A DNA stretch of 64,000 nt, from the NCBI GenBank assembly GCA_949358305.1, contig OX442315.1, positions 6,653,427 through 6,717,426 on the forward strand, read 5' to 3'. Below are positions 20,392 to 30,700 of this stretch, in pieces; the first letter of the stretch is position 1, and each line of letters opens with the position of its first letter. The stretch is from Strigamia acuminata (lineage: Eukaryota; Arthropoda; Chilopoda; Geophilomorpha; Linotaeniidae). The notes beneath the pieces were generated by a model that ran no database searches, was not told the DNA's origin, and saw only the letters and a list, made by a program, of their open reading frames with translations. A program made the position numbers and the translations under genes.

Positions 20392-20576
20392 TAGTATATA
20401 TCTTACTAATAACAAATTATGTTGAGGATGGTTGAAATGAAAGGTCAGTCATATTAGGCTAAGAACTAACAAGTGCTTTATTCGGGGTCAAGCTACAAGG
20501 TGGCGCTGGGGGTACAGCGCCTGAGGCAAAGATAACGTCACTACACCAAAACATGCAGTGAAGTCCGAACACAGCA
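20392..20576 (-). repeat. G2 5' LTR
   Basis: A 185-bp copy identical by eye to 15844-16028, with the primer site immediately inside. Confidence 0.92.
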
Positions 20577-20581
20577 CAAAA

Positions 20582-21414
20582 TTGTCACAAGCGCACACCA
20601 GGGTAGTTCTGCTGCTGGTTGGCTTTGCTGTAGAGCACGGTAGCATTGGGGGAAACATATGAACGGCGTACCTTTACTAATTGATTTAGATGTTCAACAG
20701 CTCCCTGGGCGGCATTTCAGACAAATTTTAAGGAAATTTAAGTATGTTGAATTTAACTTTCCAATTAGAGATTTTAAATTTGCTAATGGAGAAATGATGT
20801 AAGTACGTATGGAAGGAGAAGCATGTTTGATTTATATTCGGTGATTCTTTCCAATTTTAAAAACATCCAAAATGAAAGATAGAACAAAAATGCATTTAAG
20901 GGAATATAACGTCGAAGCAATTTTCTCTAAAGAGTTTGTAGATGAAAAGGCAATTTCTTAAGTCCACTTCGAACTTTTTACTTAAAAACTTGAGCTTACG
21001 GGTAGGGGAAGTCGCTGGATAAGTAAATAAGCGCTTTGTGCCACAAGCCACTACTTAAAAGTACGAAATTTGATCATATTTGTCGATAAAATAATGCTTT
21101 TATAGTAATCCGCTTTTGACGAGCAATTTGGATCGAGTTCATTCGATATCAGTCATTTTGACATGAAAATCCAGAGTGGGCAAATGAAAAAATTCCATGA
21201 AACTCTTCCGTTTGGTGGCACCACTGCACCGGAAGCCCATCTTAAATAGCTCCATCACTCTACAGTGATAGCGAGATGTCAGAAGCTGCCCGAGTGCCGC
21301 GGGAACGTGACCAAAATGCGAGACGATCCAATCACAGGATTTGCTGTTTTATTAAGTGTGGTTTGCAGATTTGCAGCAAGATTTACATCAAAATTTGGTG
21401 GATTTGTATCTTAT
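20582..21414. other. Intergenic stretch with an exon-like short ORF
   Basis: Mostly non-coding. The only candidate gene piece is the short frame at 20658-20801. The remainder shows no repeat or RNA gene. Confidence 0.4.
20658..20801 (+). CDS. Short exon-like ORF, unrecognised
   Basis: A 47-codon frame from ATG to TAA with protein-like composition (alternating hydrophobic and basic residues, for example LPGRHFRQILRKF). The stop codon overlaps a GTAAGT (from about 20799) that would be a good splice donor. It could therefore be a first exon or the remnant of one. I found no convincing acceptor with a continuing frame downstream and do not recognise the product. Confidence 0.2.
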
Positions 21415-22012
21415 TTCACGAATTTGCAACTGATTTGCTGGATTTGCAGCTGTGGTGACGAATTTGCATCAGTTTTGCTGAATCTTTGCAGCTGCTTTCT
21501 TGGTTTTGCAGCTGACTTGCTGGATTTGCAGCTGATTTGCTGAATCTTTGCAGCTGCTTTCTTGGTTTTGCACAGGGCTGGACTGGGAACAAATTTATGG
21601 CCGGGAAATCTGGGTGTCCGGGCCACAATTAATGAAGTCAGGACAGGCTACAGCCGGCTGCGACAGGCCACAGCGGCCACGGGCCACCGGGAAACTCCCG
21701 GTAGCCCGCCGGGCCAGTCCAGCACTGGTTTTGCAGCTGATTTGCTGGATTTGCAGCTGATTTGCTGATTTTGCAACTGATTTTCTGGATGAACAGCAAG
21801 AGTTACATTAAAATTTGGTTAATTTGCTACTGATTTGCTGGATATATAGCTGATTTGCTGAAAATACAGCTGATTTGCTAGATTTGCAGCAGATTTTCTG
21901 GATTTGCAGCAGATTTTCTGGATTTGCAACAGATTTTCTGGATTTGCAACAGATTTTCTGGATTTGCAGCAGATTTTCTGAATTTGCAGCTGATTTTCTG
22001 AATTTTCAAATC
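21415..22012. repeat. Minisatellite, about 20-bp units
   Basis: Many imperfect copies of a unit like GATTTGCAGCTGATTTGCTG, with A/T and GCAGC/GCAAC variants. It is interrupted by the hAT-type MITE at 21573-21727. The open frames in it come only from the repetition. Confidence 0.8.
21573..21727. mobile_element. 155-bp hAT-type MITE
   Basis: The ends are inverted repeats, CAGGGCTGGACTGG and, on the other strand, CAGTGCTGGACTGG. An exact 8-bp target duplication GTTTTGCA flanks it (21565-21572 and 21728-21735). Terminal CAG plus 8-bp duplications is the signature of the hAT superfamily. It is GC-rich compared with the surrounding minisatellite and codes for nothing. Confidence 0.9.
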
Positions 22013-23783
22013 ACAAAGAGCATAAAAGGATTTGCATGAATGTCGGCCCCTTCGGGATGATCATTTCCCCGCATATTTGAATTCGACCAAACAGATTTAC
22101 ATATCTCTAATTGAGTTAAACATAGAAAATAATTAAAAACAATTATTCAATCTAGCTGGCATGTAAAATTACCACAGCACAGTCCGAATTGTCTATTAAT
22201 TTGTACAGTTTAAAAGTTTGCAAACATGTCCACTCGTTTCACGTCTCGCTGCGAAGAGCGGACACTGCTGGTGAAACCGACACACTCGAAAACAAATTTT
22301 ATTCCCTTAGAGAGCACGAAAATGTTAATTAAGCGTAGAATCCGAACCGATGGTAAACAGAGACGTGAACGGCTCGAAATAAATCATCGTATTTTGGAAG
22401 CAAACACGGCACATTCCTCCGGGCTCCACCAACACTAACGAACCACAACTAATGACTCGGCCAATAAACGTTTTGTTTCCGGCAACACGCACCCATTTTT
22501 CCGACTATTTTAATAACCATTAAGTGCTCAGAGATATTTTTTTTTTATTTGATTGGATTAAATAAAGTGATAGGTGTTGAATTAATTGGAAAATGTTGTT
22601 CGACATAGATTCGCCGTCTTATTTAGAGAGTAAAATGAAATTATCCTCCATCGACGGCGAGTAAAGGGACTGGAACAGGGGGGTTTTTACGACGCTTTTA
22701 CCTAAGTTTTATAGGTGGCAGTTCTAATACAGAAACTTATTGGCTTTTATGAGATGAAACCAACTTTCATAATTGGGTTGTTCACCCTAACACGAAATAG
22801 CACGAAATAGCAGGAAATATTGCACAATAAATGAGGAAATTACTTTAAAATGTAGGAAAATGTCTTAAATCTTTCGACTGGACCATTTTGTCAAAAGAGT
22901 AATCAATATTTGTGATTTGTTTTGTTGTGGTAATGAATATTTACATAGTGAATTGTTTGTGTATTGAAAGTTTTGGACTAGAATCGCCCCACTTCAACAG
23001 GTGCAATCAAATTGTCAGTTATTGTTGTTTTGAATGTTATTTCAAACAAAATGGACACCAAAAACAGAATTGTTTTGATAGAATGGGGCTGTAATTAGCT
23101 GATTGGGTGAAAATATCGAAATTTTAATTGCTGTTTAGTTATTGTCACACCCAAAAAACTTAGCTACAACAAACAGGCAGAAAAATGAAATAATTTAACA
23201 ATTTCTAGTTCACTTATGAGTTGTGTTCAATTACTAGTTGTTTATGTAAAGTTTATGGTAGTGCAATTTGAAAGATTTTTTAAATTCCACTCCTACTCTT
23301 TGTATGAAGCAGTGAAATAAAGTTTGCGTTCCAGTTTAATCATCGTGTGTTTTCATTTTTATCACCTCAAAATACAACACAATCTAGCATGTAAAATTGT
23401 ACATTCAGAGTTCAGAACAGTTTTAAAAATGTCAACAAGTTTAAATGACTTACGAATGCACCTAATCACAATTCATAGTTTCTGTTTTCGATTTTTGCCG
23501 TTTATAGATACACTAAAAACAGTTTAAACAGAAAATGTATACGCACCTATTGCAATAATTAATGAAAATGAATGCAAACTAAAAATAGGTTTAAGTTACA
23601 GACTTGTAGATTGTATTGGTTACAGCAAAGATGCCATCAAATATTTTTGTTAAAAACATTAAATAACACCTGGGTCATGTTTTTCCAGTAACAAACGTGC
23701 AATTTTCATTGTTTATGGCGTATAAAAACTGAACGTATTTTACACGGGGTGTGAGAAAATAACATTTACAAAAATGTTAAGAA
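22013..23783. other. AT-rich intergenic sequence
   Basis: No recognisable gene. A 70-codon ATG frame at 22226-22438 has a basic, Thr/Arg-rich product that I do not recognise and is probably chance. No repeat array or RNA gene was seen. Confidence 0.4.
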
Positions 23784-24280
23784 GGCGCTGTAGTAAACGG
23801 TAAGTAAAATGGCTTACTTTACGTCTTAGATGAGATGTTGTTGCTGTTGTTTAATCCTCGCACAGTTCGGTTTCGTTGATGGATTTGGATTGGAAATTTA
23901 AGTCCAAATTTTGTAGAATGTCGAGTCAAGTGGTTGCTTGCGGTGGCACGTGTTGATGTCAGCTGAAAAGCAGCATCACGCTGGGAGCAGGTTGCGCGGG
24001 CAACTGACTGCCTTGGCACTGTGCAGGCACGTTTGAACTTGCCTATCCCACAATGCATTGAATTGAACAAAGTGCTGTCAAAACCGTGAGTGGTGTGTCA
24101 ACATTTCAATGTGTTTTGATTAATTTATTTTTCGTTTAGGATAGGCAAATGGTGTTGCTTGGAAGAAAAGTTTATATCAGATAAAAATTTAGCATTTTTA
24201 ACGGATAAAGGCGTAAATTTATTGGTTTTTTTATTTTAAGTTTGAGATGTCCAGCCAAAATTTGTTGTTTGATTTGACGC
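23784..24280. repeat. 497-bp direct repeat, left copy
   Basis: Identical by eye over 497 bases to 35435-35931. It ends exactly where the G3 element begins (at the polypurine tract). The left neighbour sequence differs from that of the other copy. It contains donor-like GTGAGT near 24088 and an acceptor-like TTTCGTTTAG near 24130-24140, but no recognised gene. Confidence 0.9.
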
Positions 24281-24293
24281 GTCCCTCCCCGAG
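24281..24293 (-). promoter_or_regulatory. G3 polypurine tract at the element end
   Basis: In element orientation this reads CTCGGGGAGGGAC and is followed directly by the 497-bp flanking repeat, where a 3' LTR beginning TGTGGTGA would be expected. The 185 bases between it and the third-gene stop (24294-24478) are AT-rich 3' untranslated sequence. Confidence 0.65.
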
Positions 24294-24478
24294 AATAAAT
24301 CATCGGGGTCCCTTAAATAAAAGGAGGAACAATATCTAATCATAAAATAATCTTTTTATTTAAATGATGATGAATGGTGCATAAAATATTTTACATTCTT
24401 AAATAATTGATACGCAAACAAATAATAATAATTTCCTAGTTTGGAGAAGACAGTCTTCTCGTCACGATTTCTAATTAC

Positions 24479-27169
24479 TTATTTCTTCAAGTTATCGGCA
24501 TAACTCGGCTTATCTTCCGAACTTGGTTCGTCCAGGTTGGGAGATGTGGTCAGTCTTGAAGAGTAGTCCGAGGGGTCTTCGCTCTCATTCAAGTAGAAAC
24601 GTAGGTGTCCCGGCGCTTCCAGCGGATTTCCCGTTCGTTCGTGGGCCCAAATTGGTGGCAGGAAGGCCGACATACCTTGATTGGTGTGGTGGATTCTTTG
24701 GGCCTCGGCGATGCTGGTTGGTGCGCGATGGGCTCGGAGTAGTCGTTGATGTTGGATGAAGCGCTCGCCTCCGGCTCCGGCTTCGATAGCGTCCTTCATC
24801 CAGACGTAAAGAGAATAGCCACGATCTGGAGACTGGAGTAGTTTTGCCTCCGTGTCCTTCGTAAAGGACAACCCTGGGAAGTACATCCTGAGTCTGGCGG
24901 CGATTTGAGGCTCTGTCGTCTTTGGAACCTTCTTGCTCGACTTTGGGAGGAGCATCTTTTTCTTGGGTTCCTTCTTCTTGAGCGGGACTGGTTCGGCCAG
25001 TGGCTCGGAGGGTCCCTTCTCCCTCGGCGGAGGCGGAGGGGGAGGCGTCGGATCCCTGGGAACCGGAGCCTCTGCGGTTGGCGTGGCCGCCGAAGGTGAC
25101 GGGAGCGAGCGTTGAATTATCGCTCGAACGTTCTGGTAGGAGGCCTCTGGATCCGGGTCCTGGGCCACCATTTGGGCTCGAATTACTGCCGCAGAGGGCA
25201 CCAGACGTGTCCAGCTGTCTACGAGAGCCGGCGGAACTTGGAAACCCTCGTGGGCCACCACGATCCAGGCTGCTACAGCAACACGTGCGTTTCGGAAGGT
25301 GGCGGCGGCCAGCAAAATCGACATCAAGTCGGTAATGGCAACCACGATCCTCGTATTCCAATTTGGATGATCCCGATTTTTGTTCTGCGTATATTCAATT
25401 GAGATCCGCTGAAGGTTCGTGATGACGTTTTGGATCACGTTTTGTTGGTAGGAGTCCATCTCGCACAAAAGCGCTCTAGCTTGCTCCACGGTCGTTACCT
25501 CCAGAAACTGTTGCAACGTTACCTCCGAAGGGTTGATTGGAGTCGAGGCTTGGATGACTGCTGGGGCTGGCAACATCGGATTGGGTCCCGTGGATGTCGT
25601 TGGCTGAGGCACAGATCTGACCAGACGTCTTGATTTTTCCGGTTCGGGCTTGTCCCAAACGATTGGAGTTCTCGTTGAAGTTGAGGCTTCGGGGATAGTT
25701 GGGAGAGGTTCGACTTTGGTCGGTCCAAAGCGAGCTTCTCGATGTCTGAGTTGTTCTTCAGAACTCAGTGTCGGTGCGCCGATTATCACTTTCTTGCGAA
25801 AGGCGCTTGGGAGGCTGACGCTGGATGTTACGCTTCTCGTCTGTGAGAGTTCCGGCTTGATGAAAGCACTTGGCGCCGTCTCTAGACTCGAGGCGGTCGA
25901 GGGAGTCGGGCGGTAGACTGGTTTCGGCTGCATTTGTTGGTATTTCATAACCACCGCGAGGAGATCCGCCTGAGTATACATCTTCTTCTGCTCGGGGACC
26001 TCGTCGATAATCACTTCGTCGTCAATCTTCATCGGTTCGGGACTGTCCCAAATCGATTTGATGACTTCACAGCGTCTCCTATCTCGCTGTCGTAATTCCT
26101 CTTCGCGATACGCTTTCCATGAACGTGCGCGACTCTCCGATCCTCTCCTTCTTCGTTCGTCCTGTAACCGGAGGTTCTCTCGTTCACGTCGGGCTTTCTC
26201 ATCACGTTCGCGTAGGAACTCCTCTCGATGTCTATTCCAGGATTCCTTGTTTTCTTCCCGCCGTCGGAAGTAATTTCTACGATAATCGTCCCAATTTTCT
26301 TGGTTCCTATCGCGTCTGCGTTGATCCTCTCGACGGTCGGGGCGTTCGCGCACATTTTCTCTTCTTCGGCTGGTTGACGGGGCGTCCCTGGATTGAAATC
26401 GCGATGTTTGTGGGGCCTCCGTCTTTCCCAGGCGAGAGAGAGCGCTTGGTTTGGCCAGGCGTTTCTCTGTCGCGGGTTTCTTATTCTGCGCGCTGCTGGA
26501 AGTGCTTGGCTTGTCCAGGCATTGTTTCTTCGCTGAGCAGCCTGCTTCGTCGTGCTCGTTGGAGAGACGTTTCTCGGCTTTCTGGCGTTTGCGACCAAAG
26601 AAGCCCAAAAAATGCAATTGATGCATTGCTCGTTGCGAGGTGATGAAACCGTGTCTCGGTCTCCAATCTGGGCGGTCGGGCCGGTCTTCGCGGATCTGAA
26701 GGAGCCAAAACCTGATTTCCTCGGTCGAGTAACCGTCCGGCTGTAGATAATTGAAAACCTCGTCATGTGCGGTCCGCCTTACTTCTTCGTAATATGCCAT
26801 ATGGATCTGGTGTTTTTCTTCATCTGTTTCGGCGTCGCGCCATTGTTCGTAAACGTCCCATCCTCGCTGGTCGTCAGGAAAGGCGGCTCGGATTAGTGGA
26901 TTCGGGATTGGCGCTGGCGGGTCCATATTTCTCGAGATAACTGCCCGTAAAGCTGCTTGATATTGGCGCGGCATGTAGTGGATCAACGTTTGCTGGCTGG
27001 ACCAGTAGCGGCTGATCGCACGGGACAATAAAAGGCGAATTTTCCATGGTTCAAAGTCGACCGCTTCTTCGAGCGCTTGTCGGAACAGTATGGGGATTAC
27101 TTCGCGCCATAAGCTGCCTGCGGAAACTCTTTTCGGGTCGATTTGCCCCCACGTAGTGCGATATCCGTC
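24479..27169 (-). CDS. G3 third gene, exon 2 (basic protein of unknown function)
   Basis: A long frame after pol, open from an acceptor-like site (AATATTTAG, 27170-27178) to a stop at 24479, about 896 codons. It contains a conserved N-terminal block (WKIRLLLSRA; then SxEEIRxWL), an Arg/Glu-rich middle of about 200 residues, a second conserved block around residues 560-700 (HPNWNTRIVVAITDL, VAAWIVV), a proline-rich linker and a C-terminal region rich in charged residues. Both blocks recur in G4, so the gene is selected and not a chance frame. I see no signal peptide, transmembrane helix, furin site or fusion peptide, so it does not look like an envelope gene despite its position. It has no zinc knuckle or enzyme motif that I recognise. 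Confidence 0.8.
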   Translation of the reverse strand, partial: DGYRTTWGQIDPKRVSAGSLWREVIPILFRQALEEAVDFEPWKIRLLLSRAISRYWSSQQTLIHYMPRQYQAALRAVISRNMDPPAPIPNPLIRAAFPDDQRGWDVYEQWRDAETDEEKHQIHMAYYEEVRRTAHDEVFNYLQPDGYSTEEIRFWLLQIREDRPDRPDWRPRHGFITSQRAMHQLHFLGFFGRKRQKAEKRLSNEHDEAGCSAKKQCLDKPSTSSSAQNKKPATEKRLAKPSALSRLGKTEAPQTSRFQSRDAPSTSRRRENVRERPDRREDQRRRDRNQENWDDYRRNYFRRREENKESWNRHREEFLRERDEKARRERENLRLQDERRRRGSESRARSWKAYREEELRQRDRRRCEVIKSIWDSPEPMKIDDEVIIDEVPEQKKMYTQADLLAVVMKYQQMQPKPVYRPTPSTASSLETAPSAFIKPELSQTRSVTSSVSLPSAFRKKVIIGAPTLSSEEQLRHREARFGPTKVEPLPTIPEASTSTRTPIVWDKPEPEKSRRLVRSVPQPTTSTGPNPMLPAPAVIQASTPINPSEVTLQQFLEVTTVEQARALLCEMDSYQQNVIQNVITNLQRISIEYTQNKNRDHPNWNTRIVVAITDLMSILLAAATFRNARVAVAAWIVVAHEGFQVPPALVDSWTRLVPSAAVIRAQMVAQDPDPEASYQNVRAIIQRSLPSPSAATPTAEAPVPRDPTPPPPPPPREKGPSEPLAEPVPLKKKEPKKKMLLPKSSKKVPKTTEPQIAARLRMYFPGLSFTKDTEAKLLQSPDRGYSLYVWMKDAIEAGAGGERFIQHQRLLRAHRAPTSIAEAQRIHHTNQGMSAFLPPIWAHERTGNPLEAPGHLRFYLNESEDPSDYSSRLTTSPNLDEPSSEDKPSYADNLKK

Positions 27170-27447
27170 CTAAATATTAGAATATTAATAAATATATTAG
27201 GATCGTTGATTAATTTGTCATATTTTTGTAGAGATTCTTTCGTCTAACACAAGATGGCGTCATGGTCGGCCATGTGCTTTTCGACCACGTGTTTTGAAGT
27301 TAATTTTTCTTTCGGTATTTGATTAATTTTGATAATTTGTCACTTAAAGTTAAATTATTTTTTCGTTTGTGGTCAGTCCACGAACTTATTTCGTATTTTT
27401 GATTATCGATACTTGAATTTTTTCTATTTTTTTTTTTTTTTACTTAC

Positions 27448-27600
27448 GTCGGGTTGGACATCGGGTTCATTGGGTTCGTCCCAATTTCCCTCTTCGTTGT
27501 TTACAATGATTTGTAACAAATCCACTTGATCTTCATCGTCATCCTCGGAAGCGTTGTTTACGGCCCGTTCAATTTCTTTCTTCCAATCATTTCTTTTCAT
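27448..27600 (-). CDS. G3 third gene, exon 1 (51 codons)
   Basis: Starts at an ATG and runs 51 codons to an ideal donor, GTAAGT (27442-27447). The peptide is acidic and contains IIVNNEEGNWDE, closely matching LIVNAEEDENWDE in the equivalent frame of G4. The exon ends between codons and the acceptor at 27170 restarts between codons, so joining keeps the frame. The 278-base intron contains stops. The exon lies 185 bases after the pol stop, so a separate spliced transcript is likely. Confidence 0.75.
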
Positions 27601-27785
27601 TTTTCGGAAATTAATTTGATACTTTGATTTACGGCTGCCTCGAGGTGATCGTCGCTTAGTCGGAGATGACAGTGATAAATGTGGGTCGGGTTAGAGGTTA
27701 ACTATTAGTCTCATGTCATCTTTGATTGGTTTGGCCAATTAAGACGCATTGTGGGACGTAACAGGTGTCCCCCCTGTGGTTGTTT

Positions 27786-30700
27786 TTATCGATTGTTTGA
27801 GACAATGGCCGGAGTCGCTTTTTGTTTTCCGACGAGTTTCCCGTCTTTTATGAACGGGTTTGGCTTGTGTCGACGCATACCGTATATTTTATCAGGTTTG
27901 AGGATTCTTGTAGTCTTATTTTTGTTTGATTGCTTTCCTTTTTTAGGAGATTCTTCGACTATTTCCTCCCTCTCCGAAATCTCATCCGGGGCGTCGGCCG
28001 CTTCGTGTGACTCATCTTGAACTAAATTGGTTGGGCCAGTTTGTTCATCTAAAAACATGTCGCGAATAATTGGATTTTGCGCTGGTTTCGTCTGATATTC
28101 CGTCCAAGCCTCTTGAGGAAACTCAGGTAAGTATGGAGTTAATTCTCGGGCGTGGATCGATCTAAAATTAACGTTGTCTGCCAATCTTTTTAGCTTGAAA
28201 GCGTTTCCGCCGTGGGCTTCGAGTATGACGTACGGGCCGTCGCGTTTGTCTGCTAAGCCTGCGTGGACCCCCTTATTGGCGCTGGACTGAATATGTGTGT
28301 CTTTCCAGACGAGGTCATTGACTTTAAAATTGCAGAAGGGCCGATCCTTTCCAGCAATGCTAATACGATCTCTCATGTCGAATATGTGTGACATCATGTG
28401 CTGATAAGTGGCCGAAATTATTTGCTCCAGTCTGTCGACATAAATATGAGGCTTCTCAGGATCAATTTCCAGTATTTCCTCCGGTATTCGTGGGTCCCAG
28501 GGTACTCTGAGTTCCCGAGCGAAGTTTAGAAACGCGGGAGAAAATTTGCGGTTCCTTGAGATCGTTGTGCGGATGCTGAAGGCAATTTCACGAAGATATT
28601 CGTCCCAGCTGGAGTGAACATCGGTGAAAATTGCTAGTGCATATTTTATATCGCGATTTAACCTTTCGACGGGATTGGCCCGTGGATTATAGGTTGATGT
28701 ATATGATGTCTCGATGTCGAATTTTTTACAGAAGTCTTTGTACAAATTTGACGCGAATTGTGGTCCATTATCGGAGATTAATTTTCGAGGGAATCCAAAA
28801 TGAAGCGCCACTTCGTACAAACATCGAATGATTTTTTGCTTAGTTGGTCTCTCCATTGGAAAGAGTTCGGGCCATCCAGTCGCGACATCCATGATTACTA
28901 ATATATATTTGTTTTTATTGGATGACGTGGGCTTTGGGCCCATTAAATCCACGCTCCAGCAATCGAAGGGTGCGAAAGGGCCAAGTGAGATTCTCTCGTA
29001 GCTCTTGGGCGTCCTCGGCTTGCACGCTTGGCATCTGGGGCAGTGATGAATAAAACGAACGATATCTCGGGTCATTTTTGGCCAGAAATAAAGTTGATTT
29101 GCTCGGTAGATCGTTCTGGCCACTCCAGAATGTCCGGCGAGCGGGTGTCCGTGGACCATCCACAGAAACCTTGTCAGCAGACTCCTGGGTATAACGACTT
29201 TCATCGAAGTTCCCGTCTCCGTCAGATCATCGCGGAAATTCGGGTGGTGTTTTAGTAGAAGTCCATCCTCGATTAAGTACGTGGAGGCTTCTCTTTCGAA
29301 TTCTTCGCGTTGGATTTCGTCGAAATTCTCGTCGGGAAATTTTTTATCTGTGATGAAGTTTCGATAAGTTTTACAGAAGTCGTCTGTCATCTGGGCGGCT
29401 ATTAATTCGTCCCTGGTGGGCGGCTTACTATTCGTCCCCTTGCTTACGTGGGCGACGAATGCTCGAACGTACTTGTCGGAGATTCGAGGTTCTATCGTTA
29501 GCTCGTAATTTGGGTGAGCGTCCTTGACAGACTGGTATGCTCGGAGCCAATAATTGTAATAATTTTGGTCTCCTGACTCGAGTTTCTCCTTGGGTAATTC
29601 GTTTAGCTTTTTAAATTCCCATTTTCGGACGGGGTTCGGACAGTAGAAGAGGCGTGAGTCGTCCTCTCCGCAGTCGGTCTCGTCTTCGGGGTCTGAAGCT
29701 GGGGCTCGTGAGAGGGCGTCTGCCACGACGTTGAATTTTCCGGGTCGGTATTCAATGATTAAGTCACAAGCCATTAATTCTAGCTGCCAGCGAGCCATTC
29801 TTCCGGACGGTTCCTTCAACGCCATTAACCACTTTAGTGCTTCGTGGTCAGTTTGTACGTTGAACTTGGTAAATTCCAGGTATGGTCTGAATTTTCGGAT
29901 TGCCCAGACGACGGCTAGACATTCTAACTCTGTCGCATTATAATTCTTTTCGGCTGCTTGTAATTTCCGGCTGATGAACATCGTCGGGACCTCTAACACT
30001 ACTCCGTCGATGTCATGCTTTTGAAGCAACGCAGCACCTAGGCCAATTCGACTGGCGTCGGTGTGAAGAGTGAATTCTCGATTAAGATCTGGTAGGGGAA
30101 TTCGTTTTACATCGATCAGCATTTGTTTTATCTTGTTAAACGATGTTTCGCAGTGGTCAGTCCACTCGAAATCTTTATCGTTGCGTAACAGATCTGTGAT
30201 GGGTGCCGCGACGTCTGCCAAATTTGGGAGCAATCGATTGAAGAAATTCACCATGCCCATGAAACGTTGGACTCCTTTTACATCTTCCGGGGCGGGGAAC
30301 TGGCTAATCGCCTGGGTCTTTTTCGGGTCGATGGATAGGCCACCTGTTCCGACTGTGTAACCCAGGAATGCCAATTCTTTGCGGCAAAATTTACTTTTCC
30401 CTGGATGAATGTTTAGACCGGCTTTTGTGAGTCGCTCCATGACGTCATTCACGTGTATCAGGTGGTCTTCAAAAGTTTGGGAGACTATGACTATATCATC
30501 GAGGTAAGCCCATGCGTATTTGTGTAAGGCATCGCCGAGAACTTTTTCTATTAGTTTTTGAAAGGTGGCGGGTGCGTTTACTAACCCGAAGGGCATTACA
30601 TTAAACATCAGTCGACCCTGTGGTGCCCAAAAAGCTGTTTTCTCTTTATCCTCTTCCCGCAATTCAACCTGCCAGTAACCCTTGGACAAGTCCATGGTCG

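Larger units (their letters stand above)
15844..20576 (-). mobile_element. G2: complete compact Gypsy-type LTR retrotransposon
   Basis: A 4,733-bp element with identical 185-bp LTRs, a single gag-pol frame, a Ser-tRNA-like primer site and target duplication CAAAA (15839-15843 and 20577-20581). The short LTRs, small Gag and integrase-terminal Pol resemble the K02A2.6-like or Mag-like Gypsy elements of invertebrates; that placement is inferred. The identical LTRs indicate a recent insertion. Confidence 0.93.

Noticed and set aside
23819-24070. 83-codon frame in the 497-bp repeat (also at 35470-35721)
   Set aside because: It is present twice only because the repeat is duplicated; no domain or coding signature is seen.
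23784-24280. The 497-bp repeat as the LTR of G3
   Set aside because: The primer site lies 631 bases inside the right copy, the LTR start TGTGGTGA is shared with G4, and the left copy does not continue into that 631-base sequence.
26029-26766. 245-codon frame on the minus strand inside the G3 third gene
   Set aside because: It overlaps the third-gene frame in another phase and is a by-product of its Arg/Glu-rich codon pattern; no matching frame was noted in G4.
24479-27169. Retroviral envelope gene in G3
   Set aside because: The position fits, but no signal peptide, transmembrane helix, cleavage site or cysteine-rich ectodomain is visible, and the protein is highly charged throughout.
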